Positions 6,597 to 12,513 of a stretch of 12,513 nucleotides of DNA are shown here, piece by piece. Under the pieces are notes generated by a model, which ran no database searches, was not told the origin of the DNA, and saw nothing but the letters and a program-made list of their open reading frames with translations. The position numbers and the translations under genes are program-made. How positions within the stretch are numbered: the first letter of the stretch is position 1; each line of letters begins with the position of its first letter. This DNA is from JACPSX01 sp035288405 [NCBI: bacterium] (GTDB lineage: Bacteria; JACPSX01). The stretch is taken from positions 1 to 12,513 of the forward strand of contig DATEAK010000315.1 in NCBI GenBank assembly GCA_035288405.1. The letters are read 5' to 3'.

Positions 6597-7640
6597 GTGT
6601 CTGATCCTCTGCTGGGACTTCTCCTCAAAAAGGTCAGCCGCTCTTTTTTTCTGAGTCTGCAGATTCTCCCTCCCCCTCTGAAGGAGCCCATGGGGCTTGC
6701 CTATCTGTTGGCCCGGGCCGCCGATACTCTGGCGGACCTACCCGCCGTGAGTCTGCCCAGCCGCCTGACGGCTCTGGATCATTTTCGGCTCCGGCTGCAG
6801 GGAGAAAACCGCCGCCTCTTCGAGTATCTCGAAGAGGGTTGCCGGACCACGGATGCCGCATGCGGCGAGATCATTCTTCTGCACAATCTCAGCGACTGCT
6901 TTCGACGCTACGATGCTCTGGGAGATAGCGATCGGGAGAAGGTAAGCCGCCTCTTGATGACCCTTACCCACGGGATGATTACTGACCTGACCGTTTTCCA
7001 TGAGGAGAATCGACAGCTCGTTGTCGCTTTGAAAACGCGCCGTGACCTGGAGAGCTATACCTATTCGGTGGCCGGTTGCGTGGGCGAGTTCTGGACGGAG
7101 ATGCTGATGGCCCATTGCCCGTCCTGTTCCCATTGGAATCTTGAGACTATGACCCAAAAAGGGGTGCGCTTTGGACAGGGGCTCCAGATGACAAACATCC
7201 TGCGGGACCTCTCCCACGATTTGCGATTGGGCCGCTGTTATCTTCCGGCATCGGATCTGGCCGCTTTGGGTTTGCAGCCGGAAGAATTACTCAACCCTGT
7301 GGCAATGAACCGTCTTCGCCCATTGCTCCGGGATCTACTAAGCGTCACGCTGGATTTCTACGGGGAAGGCTGGGACTACCTGCAGGCTATTCCTCGCTTG
7401 GAGCCTCGTTTACGGCTGGCTTGTTGCTGGCCGCTGTTCATCGGTCTCAAGACGATCGAGCGTCTGGCCCGCTCGGACAATTTCCTGGATCCGGCCGTTC
7501 CCGTCAAAATTTCACGGCGCGCAGTGTATGGGCTTCTGGCAAAAACTTCCCTCCTGATTTTTTCTCGCTACGGGTTGGGGCTTTACTACCACAATCTCGT
7601 AAGCCAGATCGAAAAACACATACAGTACCAGCTCTGGTAA
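6597..7640 (+). CDS. Squalene/phytoene synthase family protein
   Basis: A 347-residue head-to-head prenyl transferase of the trans-isoprenyl diphosphate synthase fold. The family condenses two farnesyl or geranylgeranyl diphosphates into squalene or phytoene via a cyclopropyl intermediate. The SRSF motif is at 14-17, the first aspartate-rich motif DTLAD at 43-47, the YTYSVAGCVG signature near 154-163, and the second motif NILRDLSHD at 200-208 followed by GRCYLP. All expected Mg2+-binding aspartates are present. The C-terminal region is hydrophobic, as in membrane-associated members. The only usable start is GTG at 6597; the next Met (residue 32) would remove SRSF. No ribosome binding site is visible before the GTG. 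No hpn or crt gene is adjacent, so squalene (hopanoid) versus carotenoid product cannot be decided. Confidence 0.92.
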   Translation: MSDPLLGLLLKKVSRSFFLSLQILPPPLKEPMGLAYLLARAADTLADLPAVSLPSRLTALDHFRLRLQGENRRLFEYLEEGCRTTDAACGEIILLHNLSDCFRRYDALGDSDREKVSRLLMTLTHGMITDLTVFHEENRQLVVALKTRRDLESYTYSVAGCVGEFWTEMLMAHCPSCSHWNLETMTQKGVRFGQGLQMTNILRDLSHDLRLGRCYLPASDLAALGLQPEELLNPVAMNRLRPLLRDLLSVTLDFYGEGWDYLQAIPRLEPRLRLACCWPLFIGLKTIERLARSDNFLDPAVPVKISRRAVYGLLAKTSLLIFSRYGLGLYYHNLVSQIEKHIQYQLW

Positions 7641-7653
7641 GTTATAAGATACT

Positions 7654-7800
7654 CAATCATCCCCGTAAGGCCGCTCAAAAACGTCTTGGATGCTAGGCGG
7701 CAAGGAGCAAGGAGTGAGGCGTACGTGCAAGTACGCCGCAACGACGAGCGACGCAGCCAACAACGCAGACGGACGTTTTTCAGCGGCCTTACGGTGATTG
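7654..7800. repeat. Structured intergenic inverted-repeat element (about 147 bp)
   Basis: The gap between two convergent genes is filled by a compact dyad. The outer arms are 7663-7685 and 7772-7794, 23 bp with one mismatch; each outer end reads CCGTAAGG inward. Beyond them CAATCA (7654-7659) and TGATTG (7795-7800) also pair, with a 3-base bulge on the left. At the centre GGCGTAC (7718-7724) and GTACGCC (7731-7737) form a perfect 7-bp hairpin with a 6-base loop. No open frame of note lies inside. From memory, not from a search, similar elements recur between genes in some uncultivated bacteria. It could be a non-autonomous mobile element (MITE-like), a REP-like element or a bidirectional 3'-end structure. 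No U-run follows the outer stem, so it is not a classical terminator. Its right arm holds the stop codon of the RseB-like gene. Confidence 0.85.
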
Positions 7801-8862
7801 GGGAGCCAACGACCGTGCAAAGTGAATGAGATCATCCTCTGCAAGCTCCCCTACAACCGTGAGGTGAAGATCTTCCGCTTGCCAGTGCACCATTCGGAGA
7901 AGTCCCAGGTTATAGAGAGTCCCCGGTGTTCCCCCCACGTCGAAGCTGCGCGCGCCCTCGGCTCCCTCCGGGGTCTGGTGTTCCGTCTTGCCTGTGGTTT
8001 CAAAGAGGGAAAGAGTACTGAGGCCGTCCGTGTATTGCAGGTGCGCCACCTTGACGCCGTTTCGCAGGTTCATATGAAGGCTCAATAGAGAAAAACCCCG
8101 TGGCATGGAGCGGGGAAGCAAGATCTTTACCCCCATCATCGAATCCAACTCCGGGACCGTATTGGCAGGAACTTCTCCCAGAGGTCTCACCATGGTTCCT
8201 GGAGGGACCTTAAGGACGAACTGCTCGGGCTTGGTGGCCGGATCGAAAACAATCGACTCAAAATAGGAAACCAGGCTGAGCTGATTGTTGAGGCCATAGA
8301 TCTCCGTGCGCAACGGAATCCCCTTTTCCCGATCAATCCAGATCTTGCGTCGCGGTCGCTTCGGTTCAAATCGGGGCACGAAGCCGAGCACCAGGGAAGC
8401 ACGGCCGCTGATCAGGGGACCCTCCTCGGGAGGGTCCACGGTGTAATTTTTCAGGGTTAAGTCCACCATGCGCTGGGCTGACTCCTTCTTCCCCTCGGAC
8501 TTGAAGATCGGGCGACGAACGACCAGGTGCCTATGGGGAAAATATTGCCAGAGATACTTCCCGTCGCTAACGAAGAGTTCAGCTCCCCGCACCGAGGCGC
8601 CCTCTCGAAAGCGACGGGACTCAAAGTTAGGCGGAGCATGGGTGATGACAAAGCGATACACCTTAGGGTTGTAGGACGAAAGGTTCAAAATCGTCTTATC
8701 CCCACGGTAGGAAGTTTGCAAATCCGCTGTGCCCATCTTGAAAAGGAGCAGAGAGACCGGATCCTCGCTTTGGGCTTCCACGGAGACGGCAGAAAAGAAC
8801 AGCAGGAGAGCCGGGAGAAAGACCGCTTTCAAAATCCGATGCTGACGAAGCCTCCGTTTCAC
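7789..8862 (-). CDS. rseB: RseB/MucB-like periplasmic regulator of the sigma-E anti-sigma factor
   Basis: In the sigma-E pathway RseB binds the periplasmic part of the anti-sigma factor and shields it from proteolysis until envelope damage is sensed. The 357-residue protein has a signal peptide (basic MKRRLRQHR, hydrophobic VFLPALLLFFSAVS, likely cleavage VEA-Q near residue 30), a LolA-like N-terminal domain to about 220 and a smaller C-terminal domain. The latter has PRGFSLLSLHMN and VAHLQYTDGLSTLSLFE, a pattern typical of MucB/RseB proteins, and ends in LTVVGELAEDDLIHFARSL. The start is GTG at 8862, three bases after the anti-sigma stop, with AGGAG in the end of that gene as ribosome binding site. 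Oddly, the last codons and the TAA come from the intergenic repeat. Family assignment is fairly firm, orthology less so. Confidence 0.82.
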   Translation of the reverse strand: MKRRLRQHRILKAVFLPALLLFFSAVSVEAQSEDPVSLLLFKMGTADLQTSYRGDKTILNLSSYNPKVYRFVITHAPPNFESRRFREGASVRGAELFVSDGKYLWQYFPHRHLVVRRPIFKSEGKKESAQRMVDLTLKNYTVDPPEEGPLISGRASLVLGFVPRFEPKRPRRKIWIDREKGIPLRTEIYGLNNQLSLVSYFESIVFDPATKPEQFVLKVPPGTMVRPLGEVPANTVPELDSMMGVKILLPRSMPRGFSLLSLHMNLRNGVKVAHLQYTDGLSTLSLFETTGKTEHQTPEGAEGARSFDVGGTPGTLYNLGLLRMVHWQAEDLHLTVVGELAEDDLIHFARSLAPQSP

Positions 8863-8865
8863 CGT

Positions 8866-9384
8866 TTACTCCTGAGATGACACTTGGGCCAGTAGGCCCG
8901 CGCTCGTGGACATGGGGTTTTGGGAAGCTGCCAGGATGTGCTCGTCCAGATCGTCCGGGATGCTACTCTCCACGGAATTGAGAAGCTGGGCCTCCTGAGT
9001 CTTTATTTGGTCAACCGGGAGCAGCCGTGGCGGCTCCCCTTTACCCAGAAACCAGAAGAGAAACAGAAGGACTGCCGCGGCAGCCAGAGAAGCATAGGAT
9101 GCATAGGATCGCAGGCTGCGCCGGAAAGAACGAGGCGCCGTTCTGATCTCCGTGGGAGCGGCAATGCCCGCCAGAATCTTCCGGGAAAATCCCGGTCGCG
9201 GGACCATGGGTTCCAGGCTCAGGATCTCTTCCCGGAACATCTCCTGCAAAGTCTTGAGTGACTCGATGCGCCGCGCGCAGGGGGGACACCCCTTGAGGTG
9301 CTCATGGAGACGCACCAGTTCGGTGGCGCTGATCTCATCGTCGACAAAGGCGGTCAGGAGTTCGGAGTACTGTCGGCAGTCCAT
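8866..9384 (-). CDS. Membrane-anchored zinc-binding anti-sigma factor (RseA-like, ZAS domain)
   Basis: Product of 172 residues that should hold the adjacent ECF sigma factor inactive at the inner membrane. The N-terminal cytoplasmic part carries the zinc anti-sigma signature: Cys3, then His29-x3-Cys33-x2-Cys36 (EHLKGCPPC). One membrane helix spans about 97-114 (rich in Ala, Leu and Phe), leaving a short periplasmic tail of about 58 residues that an RseB-like partner could bind. The ATG at 9384 is chosen because GAGG lies about ten bases upstream and the product begins exactly at the ZAS domain. A TTG at 9408 sharing TTGA with the sigma-factor stop would add eight basic residues but has no ribosome binding site. 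It is the middle gene of the operon. The domain architecture is clear, and sequence similarity to E. coli RseA is only functional. Confidence 0.88.
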   Translation of the reverse strand: MDCRQYSELLTAFVDDEISATELVRLHEHLKGCPPCARRIESLKTLQEMFREEILSLEPMVPRPGFSRKILAGIAAPTEIRTAPRSFRRSLRSYASYASLAAAAVLLFLFWFLGKGEPPRLLPVDQIKTQEAQLLNSVESSIPDDLDEHILAASQNPMSTSAGLLAQVSSQE

Positions 9385-9404
9385 GCTTTTTAACCTCGGC
9401 CTTC

Positions 9405-9992
9405 TCAAGCCAATGACTTTAATCTACCCTGGAGAACGTCTCGAGCCCGCGACAGGCGGGATCGTACGGTCCCCACGGGACAATCGAGAACGGCAGCGAT
9501 CTCTTCGTAAGAAAGCCCCTGCACATCCCTGAGAATCAAAACGGATCGGTGTTCAGGGGATAACGAGGAGATCTGCGCTGAGATCTCCCGGCGGATCTGC
9601 CTCAACTCCAGGCTCCGCTCAGGTTCCCGGTTCTGCTCCATCGGAAACTCGACGCGATCATCGTCGATCTGAGGCCCATTCATCTCGAGAACAGAGTGTC
9701 GCCGGGTCACCTTGGCAAAATTAATTGCGGTGTTCACCGTAATCCGGTAGAGCCATGTGGCAAACGATGACCTTCCTTCAAATTGCCCAAGGGCACGGTA
9801 GCACTTGAGAAAGACCTCCTGGGCGATGTCCTCGACTATGTCCCCGCGGCCGGTGAGCCGGTAAGCGAGATTAAAGACCTGCTGCTGGTACTTGAGCGCC
9901 AGGGTTTCAAATGCTGAAACATCCCCCTCCACACAGCGCTGAACCAGAGCCAAATCCGCTTCCCTTTCGCCCCCACCTTTTTTCGACTCCAC
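9405..9992 (-). CDS. rpoE: ECF RNA polymerase sigma factor, RpoE-like
   Basis: Extracytoplasmic-function sigma factor of 195 residues with only regions 2 and 4. Region 2 covers roughly residues 25-95: the core-binding helix FNLAYRLTGRGDIVEDIAQEVFLKCYRAL and the -10 recognition part FATWLYRITVNTAINFAK. Region 4 covers about 140-192, with LSPEHRSVLILRDVQGLSYEEIAAVLDCPVGTVRSRLSRAR forming the -35 helix-turn-helix. The context (anti-sigma and RseB-like genes following, sigma-E-type promoter before) places it in the RpoE group of envelope-stress sigma factors. The start is GTG at 9992 with a weak purine-rich site upstream, so a start a few codons further in cannot be excluded. No key region is missing. 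Confidence 0.93.
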   Translation of the reverse strand: MESKKGGGEREADLALVQRCVEGDVSAFETLALKYQQQVFNLAYRLTGRGDIVEDIAQEVFLKCYRALGQFEGRSSFATWLYRITVNTAINFAKVTRRHSVLEMNGPQIDDDRVEFPMEQNREPERSLELRQIRREISAQISSLSPEHRSVLILRDVQGLSYEEIAAVLDCPVGTVRSRLSRARDVLQGRLKSLA

Positions 9993-10014
9993 CTCGTCGC
10001 CTTTACTTACCCTG

Positions 10015-10042
10015 TTAGACCTTCAGGGGTAGCGAAAGTTCC
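10015..10042 (-). promoter_or_regulatory. Sigma-E-type promoter of the sigma factor operon
   Basis: On the minus strand GGAACTT (10036-10042) and GTCTAA (10015-10020) are separated by 15 bp. This matches the known RpoE-group consensus of GGAACTT at -35 and a TCTGA/GTCTAA-type -10. It lies just after the upstream corC-like stop codon, and transcription would start around 10008-10009, close to the GTG at 9992. Positive autoregulation of the sigma operon is therefore likely. No other convincing full match was noticed in the window. Confidence 0.78.
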
Positions 10043-10044
10043 CG

Positions 10045-11406
10045 CTAGAAATCCTTCCGGAAGTCGCTCTCACCAATTCCCGGGTCCGGGGCTTTTTTGA
10101 CCACGCGCAGCTTGGCAATCCGGAATCCATCCAGGGATTCGACCAGGAACTGGTAACCGTCCACCTCAATGCGATCTCCCACCTGAGGCCTGCGACCCAG
10201 TTGGCTCAGGACATACCCCCCGATCGTATCGTTATCCGGGTCGACGATGTGAAAACCAAAACGGTCGTTAATGTCCTGGATCAGCAGAAGCCCGCTCAAG
10301 CGCACGGTCCCATCGGGAAAGCGCTCGATTTCCGTCTCATCTTCCACAAATTCGTCCTGGACTTCTCCAAAGATCTTCTCCAACAAATCTCCCAGCGTGA
10401 CCAGGCCCGAAGTGCCGCCATACTCGTCGATGACAATCGCGATGTGCTTTTTATGGGCCTTCATGCGGGCCAGAACATCATCGACCCTCATGCTTTCCGG
10501 AACAAACAGGGGCTCTTTGAAAATCTCGCGAATGTTGAAGGGTTTGGTATCCGACATGAGAAGCGCGCGCAGAAGATCTTTTAGATGGATGATCCCGACC
10601 ATACGATCGGGAGTCTGATCATAAATCGGGTAACGGGAATACCCCTTTTCGCCGGCAATTCGAACCAGTTCTTCCGGATCAATGTCAAGCGAGAACGAGA
10701 TCATTTCGGTGCGAGGCACCATGACCTGCCCTGCACTGAGATCCGAGAACGCGAAAACCCGGTGAATCATCTCCTGTTCGTCCTTTTCCAGTACCCCCGC
10801 CTCCGTGCTGGCTGTCACCAGCATCTTGAGCTCTTCCTCCGAATGCACCAGGCGATGGCGAGGAGGGGCCTTGAGACCCAGGGCCTTGACAGCGAGATTC
10901 CCGGCTCCATTGAGAAACCAAATGAATGGACGGAAAAGAGTAAGGAAGGCTTCCGTGGGTTTAACCACAAAAAGGGCTGTCTTTTCGGCATTCTGCAGAG
11001 CGATCGTCTTGGGAGCTAATTCCCCCAGAATGATGTGGAGCGCGGTGATCAATGCAAAGGCAATCCCAACCGCAATGGAATGAGCCCCGATCCGGGAAAG
11101 AGGAACGGGGAGAAAGGAGAGCCACGGCACCAGAAGCCGGGCCAACGCAGGCTCGCCGATCCAGCCCAGTCCCAGACTCGACATCGTAATTCCGAGCTGG
11201 GTAGCCGCAATAAAGCTGTCCGGATTGTTCGTGGCCTTGCGGACCGTCTTCGCTAAAAGGTTCCCTTCGGCAACCAGCTGATCAATCCGTGTGCGGCGCA
11301 CGGTGACCAGGGAAAACTCAGCCGCCACAAAGAAACCGTTTATGCCCACCAGGGCAAAAACAGCGAGCAGTTTAAGAAAGACAACTACGGCACCCTCCGT
11401 ATCCAT
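10045..11406 (-). CDS. CorC/HlyC-family membrane protein (CNNM domain, two CBS domains, CorC_HlyC domain)
   Basis: A 453-residue inner-membrane protein of the CNNM/CorC group, implicated in magnesium or other divalent cation transport or in resistance to its effects; older annotations call it hemolysin. The N-terminal CNNM (DUF21) domain, to about 190, contains several helices and the conserved INGFFVAAEFSLVTVRRTRIDQL and LGELAPKTIALQNAEK segments. The paired CBS domains at about 215-345 include RYPIYDQTPDRMVGIIHLKDLL and VIDEYGGTSGLVTLGDLLEKIFGE, where adenine nucleotides bind. The C-terminal CorC_HlyC domain (about 360-440) includes NDTIGGYVLSQLGRRPQVGD. The ATG at 11406 has AAGGAGG twelve bases upstream, a slightly long spacing. 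It lies upstream of the sigma operon on the same strand but behind its own promoter. It appears full length and intact. Confidence 0.93.
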   Translation of the reverse strand: MDTEGAVVVFLKLLAVFALVGINGFFVAAEFSLVTVRRTRIDQLVAEGNLLAKTVRKATNNPDSFIAATQLGITMSSLGLGWIGEPALARLLVPWLSFLPVPLSRIGAHSIAVGIAFALITALHIILGELAPKTIALQNAEKTALFVVKPTEAFLTLFRPFIWFLNGAGNLAVKALGLKAPPRHRLVHSEEELKMLVTASTEAGVLEKDEQEMIHRVFAFSDLSAGQVMVPRTEMISFSLDIDPEELVRIAGEKGYSRYPIYDQTPDRMVGIIHLKDLLRALLMSDTKPFNIREIFKEPLFVPESMRVDDVLARMKAHKKHIAIVIDEYGGTSGLVTLGDLLEKIFGEVQDEFVEDETEIERFPDGTVRLSGLLLIQDINDRFGFHIVDPDNDTIGGYVLSQLGRRPQVGDRIEVDGYQFLVESLDGFRIAKLRVVKKAPDPGIGESDFRKDF

Positions 11407-11430
11407 TTTCTGCCAATACCTCCTTGAAAT

Positions 11431-11467
11431 TGGATCTTCCTTCCCCTCGGGGGTCCCGGCAGATCCA
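11431..11467 (-). other. Stem-loop in the 5' leader of the corC-like gene
   Basis: TGGATCT (11431-11437) and AGATCCA (11461-11467) are perfect 7-bp inverted arms. Between them CCCC (11443-11446) and GGGG (11449-11452) form an inner hairpin with a two-base loop. The structure sits between the likely promoter and the ribosome binding site of the corC-like gene. It might modulate its expression, but it does not match a Mg2+ riboswitch that I can recognise. Confidence 0.45.
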
Positions 11468-11497
11468 GAAAGGCCGAGTCAGACCGCTGCAGCTTTT

Positions 11498-11506
11498 ATT
11501 CTAGCA
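11498..11506 (-). promoter_or_regulatory. Extended -10 promoter element for the corC-like gene
   Basis: On the minus strand TGCTAGAAT has the extended -10 form TGn plus a five-of-six match to TATAAT. No good -35 hexamer is present at the normal distance, which is tolerated in extended -10 promoters. It would give a leader of about 85 bases before the ATG at 11406. Confidence 0.42.
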
Positions 11507-11559
11507 TGAACCGGGGCATCCTAGGGTTCCACAGTGCCCATTTTTTAGGCAGATAACTC

Positions 11560-11588
11560 TTGCTTCTGAATTTACACTCCTGTAGAAT
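11560..11588 (+). promoter_or_regulatory. Sigma-70-like promoter for the histidine kinase gene
   Basis: On the plus strand TTGCTT (11560-11565) and TAGAAT (11583-11588) are spaced exactly 17 bp. The -35 matches consensus at three of six bases and the -10 at five of six. Transcription would start near 11595, about 40 bases before the kinase ATG. Confidence 0.42.
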
Positions 11589-11633
11589 CAATTGTTGTTT
11601 TGTTCCATCTTTTCAATGGGATAAATAAGCGGT

Positions 11634-12513
11634 ATGAGGAAGAACGCCCCAGGATTCCCGAGGGAAGGCGAAAGGAAAACCGGGGAGGACTACTTCGAAA
11701 GTGTGCTTGCCAGCCTTTCCGATGGAGTCTTGACGGTCGATGAAAGCCTGTATATCACCACGGTCAATCAAGCCATGGAGGAGCTCAGCCTTCTGCCGGC
11801 TGCCAAGCTGTTGGGAGAACCATTCGGTGTTGCCTTTCCCGACCAGAGCAAGATCGAAAATCTCCTGAGGCAATCGTTCACAAGGGGGCAGACTTTTTTT
11901 TTGGCCGACCATCCTTTGAAGACCTCCCAGGGACGCCTCGTACCCACCGGAGTGACGATTTCACCTTTAACCAACCGGGAGGGGAACACGCTGGGGGCTG
12001 TAATGGACGTGCGCGACATGAGCCGTCTCAAGGAGCTTGAAGAAAGCGAGCGGATTGCCGATCACCTGGACGTCGTTGCGACCATGACGGCGGGTATGGC
12101 TCACGAGATTAAAAACCCCCTGGGCGGAATCAAGGGCGCCGCCCAGTTGCTACTGGAGGAACTCACTTCCTCGGATCTCACGGAGTATCCTCGCATCATC
12201 ATCCGGGAAGTGGAACGGGTCAACGCAATCCTGGAGGTGTTACTGGGGTTAAGTACTCCCCGGGCTCCCCGGCAGGAGCCCGTGAACATCCACCGAATCT
12301 TGGAATCGATCCTCCTCTTGGAGCGTGAGACTCCCGAAGGCAAGAAAATCGCCTTCCACGTTCAGTATGACCCCAGCCTGCCGGATGTGATCGGGGACGA
12401 GGAACAAATCACCCAACTCATCCTGAACCTGGTTCGGAATGGGGTGGAAGCCATGCTGGAAGGAGGAACCTTGGTCCTGAGTACACGCACGGCAGCAGAC
12501 TTGCCCCTGGCCC
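11634..12513 (+). CDS. NtrB-like PAS sensor histidine kinase, 3' end cut by window edge
   Basis: The visible 293 residues have no signal peptide or membrane helix, so this should be a cytoplasmic two-component sensor. A PAS-type domain runs from about 20 to 130 (DGVLTVDESLYITTVNQAMEEL ... GAVMDVRDMSRLKELEESER, the usual exit into a linker helix). The phosphoacceptor box is GMAHEIKNPLGGIKGAAQLL with His157; the NPLGG-GAAQLL form is typical of NtrB (GlnL), the nitrogen-responsive kinase. The ATPase domain begins with the N box NLVRNGVEAM (Asn265 and Asn269), where Gly replaces the usual Ala; the G boxes lie outside the window. The ATG at 11634 has only a weak ribosome binding site, but no better start occurs before the PAS domain. 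An NtrC-like response regulator gene would be expected next. Whether it senses nitrogen status is unknown. Confidence 0.88.
   Translation, partial: MRKNAPGFPREGERKTGEDYFESVLASLSDGVLTVDESLYITTVNQAMEELSLLPAAKLLGEPFGVAFPDQSKIENLLRQSFTRGQTFFLADHPLKTSQGRLVPTGVTISPLTNREGNTLGAVMDVRDMSRLKELEESERIADHLDVVATMTAGMAHEIKNPLGGIKGAAQLLLEELTSSDLTEYPRIIIREVERVNAILEVLLGLSTPRAPRQEPVNIHRILESILLLERETPEGKKIAFHVQYDPSLPDVIGDEEQITQLILNLVRNGVEAMLEGGTLVLSTRTAADLPLA

Noticed and set aside
7641-7788. CRISPR, tRNA or rho-independent terminator in the convergent gap
   Set aside because: There is a single dyad rather than direct repeats with spacers, no tRNA-like arms or CCA end, and no U-run after the outer stem on either strand.
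11613-11912. 99-codon minus-strand open frame over the kinase start
   Set aside because: The plus strand encodes the PAS domain of an NtrB-like kinase here, and the minus frame has no family pattern.

Overview
The window reads as ordinary chromosomal DNA from a diderm (Gram-negative type) bacterium of moderately high GC. The diderm inference rests on a sigma-E / anti-sigma / RseB-like envelope-stress operon with its own sigma-E-type promoter, and on a periplasmic ligand-binding protein with a cleavable signal peptide. Taxonomy cannot be fixed from the sequence. The mix (Liv transporter with an aldehyde dehydrogenase, RpoE-RseA-RseB, CorC, NtrB-like kinase, a squalene/phytoene synthase and a structured intergenic repeat) would suit an uncultivated lineage such as Methylomirabilota or Desulfobacterota, but that is a guess.

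Left part (1-6233), all on the minus strand: a six-gene operon transcribed leftwards in the order livK - livH - livM - livG - livF - aldehyde dehydrogenase (cut by the left edge). The genes are tightly packed, with overlaps of 4 and 8 bp and one gap of 1 bp. A good sigma-70 promoter (TTGACA-17-TATTGT) lies about 180 bp ahead of livK, with a palindrome in its spacer and degenerate heptad repeats in the leader. The products would import a branched-chain amino acid or similar ligand and oxidise a (semi)aldehyde from its breakdown.

Middle (6234-7800), plus strand: a small CxxC zinc-knuckle/coiled-coil protein, then a squalene/phytoene synthase family enzyme in the same reading frame 54 bp later. 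The synthase starts with GTG and has no visible ribosome binding site. A roughly 147-bp inverted-repeat element fills the gap to the convergent operon and supplies that operon's last stop codon.

Right part (7789-11406), minus strand: rpoE-like sigma factor, zinc-binding membrane anti-sigma factor and RseB-like periplasmic protein form one operon behind a sigma-E-type promoter (GGAACTT-15-GTCTAA), so the sigma factor probably activates its own transcription. Upstream lies a CorC/HlyC-type CNNM-CBS membrane protein. From a shared divergent promoter region a PAS-histidine kinase of the NtrB type runs rightwards off the window.

I found no CRISPR array, tRNA, rRNA, transposase or phage gene, and no convincing new multi-gene system. 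The items most worth a second look are the intergenic repeat that provides a stop codon, the autoregulatory sigma-E promoter, the in-frame zinc-knuckle/synthase pair and the structured liv promoter and leader.
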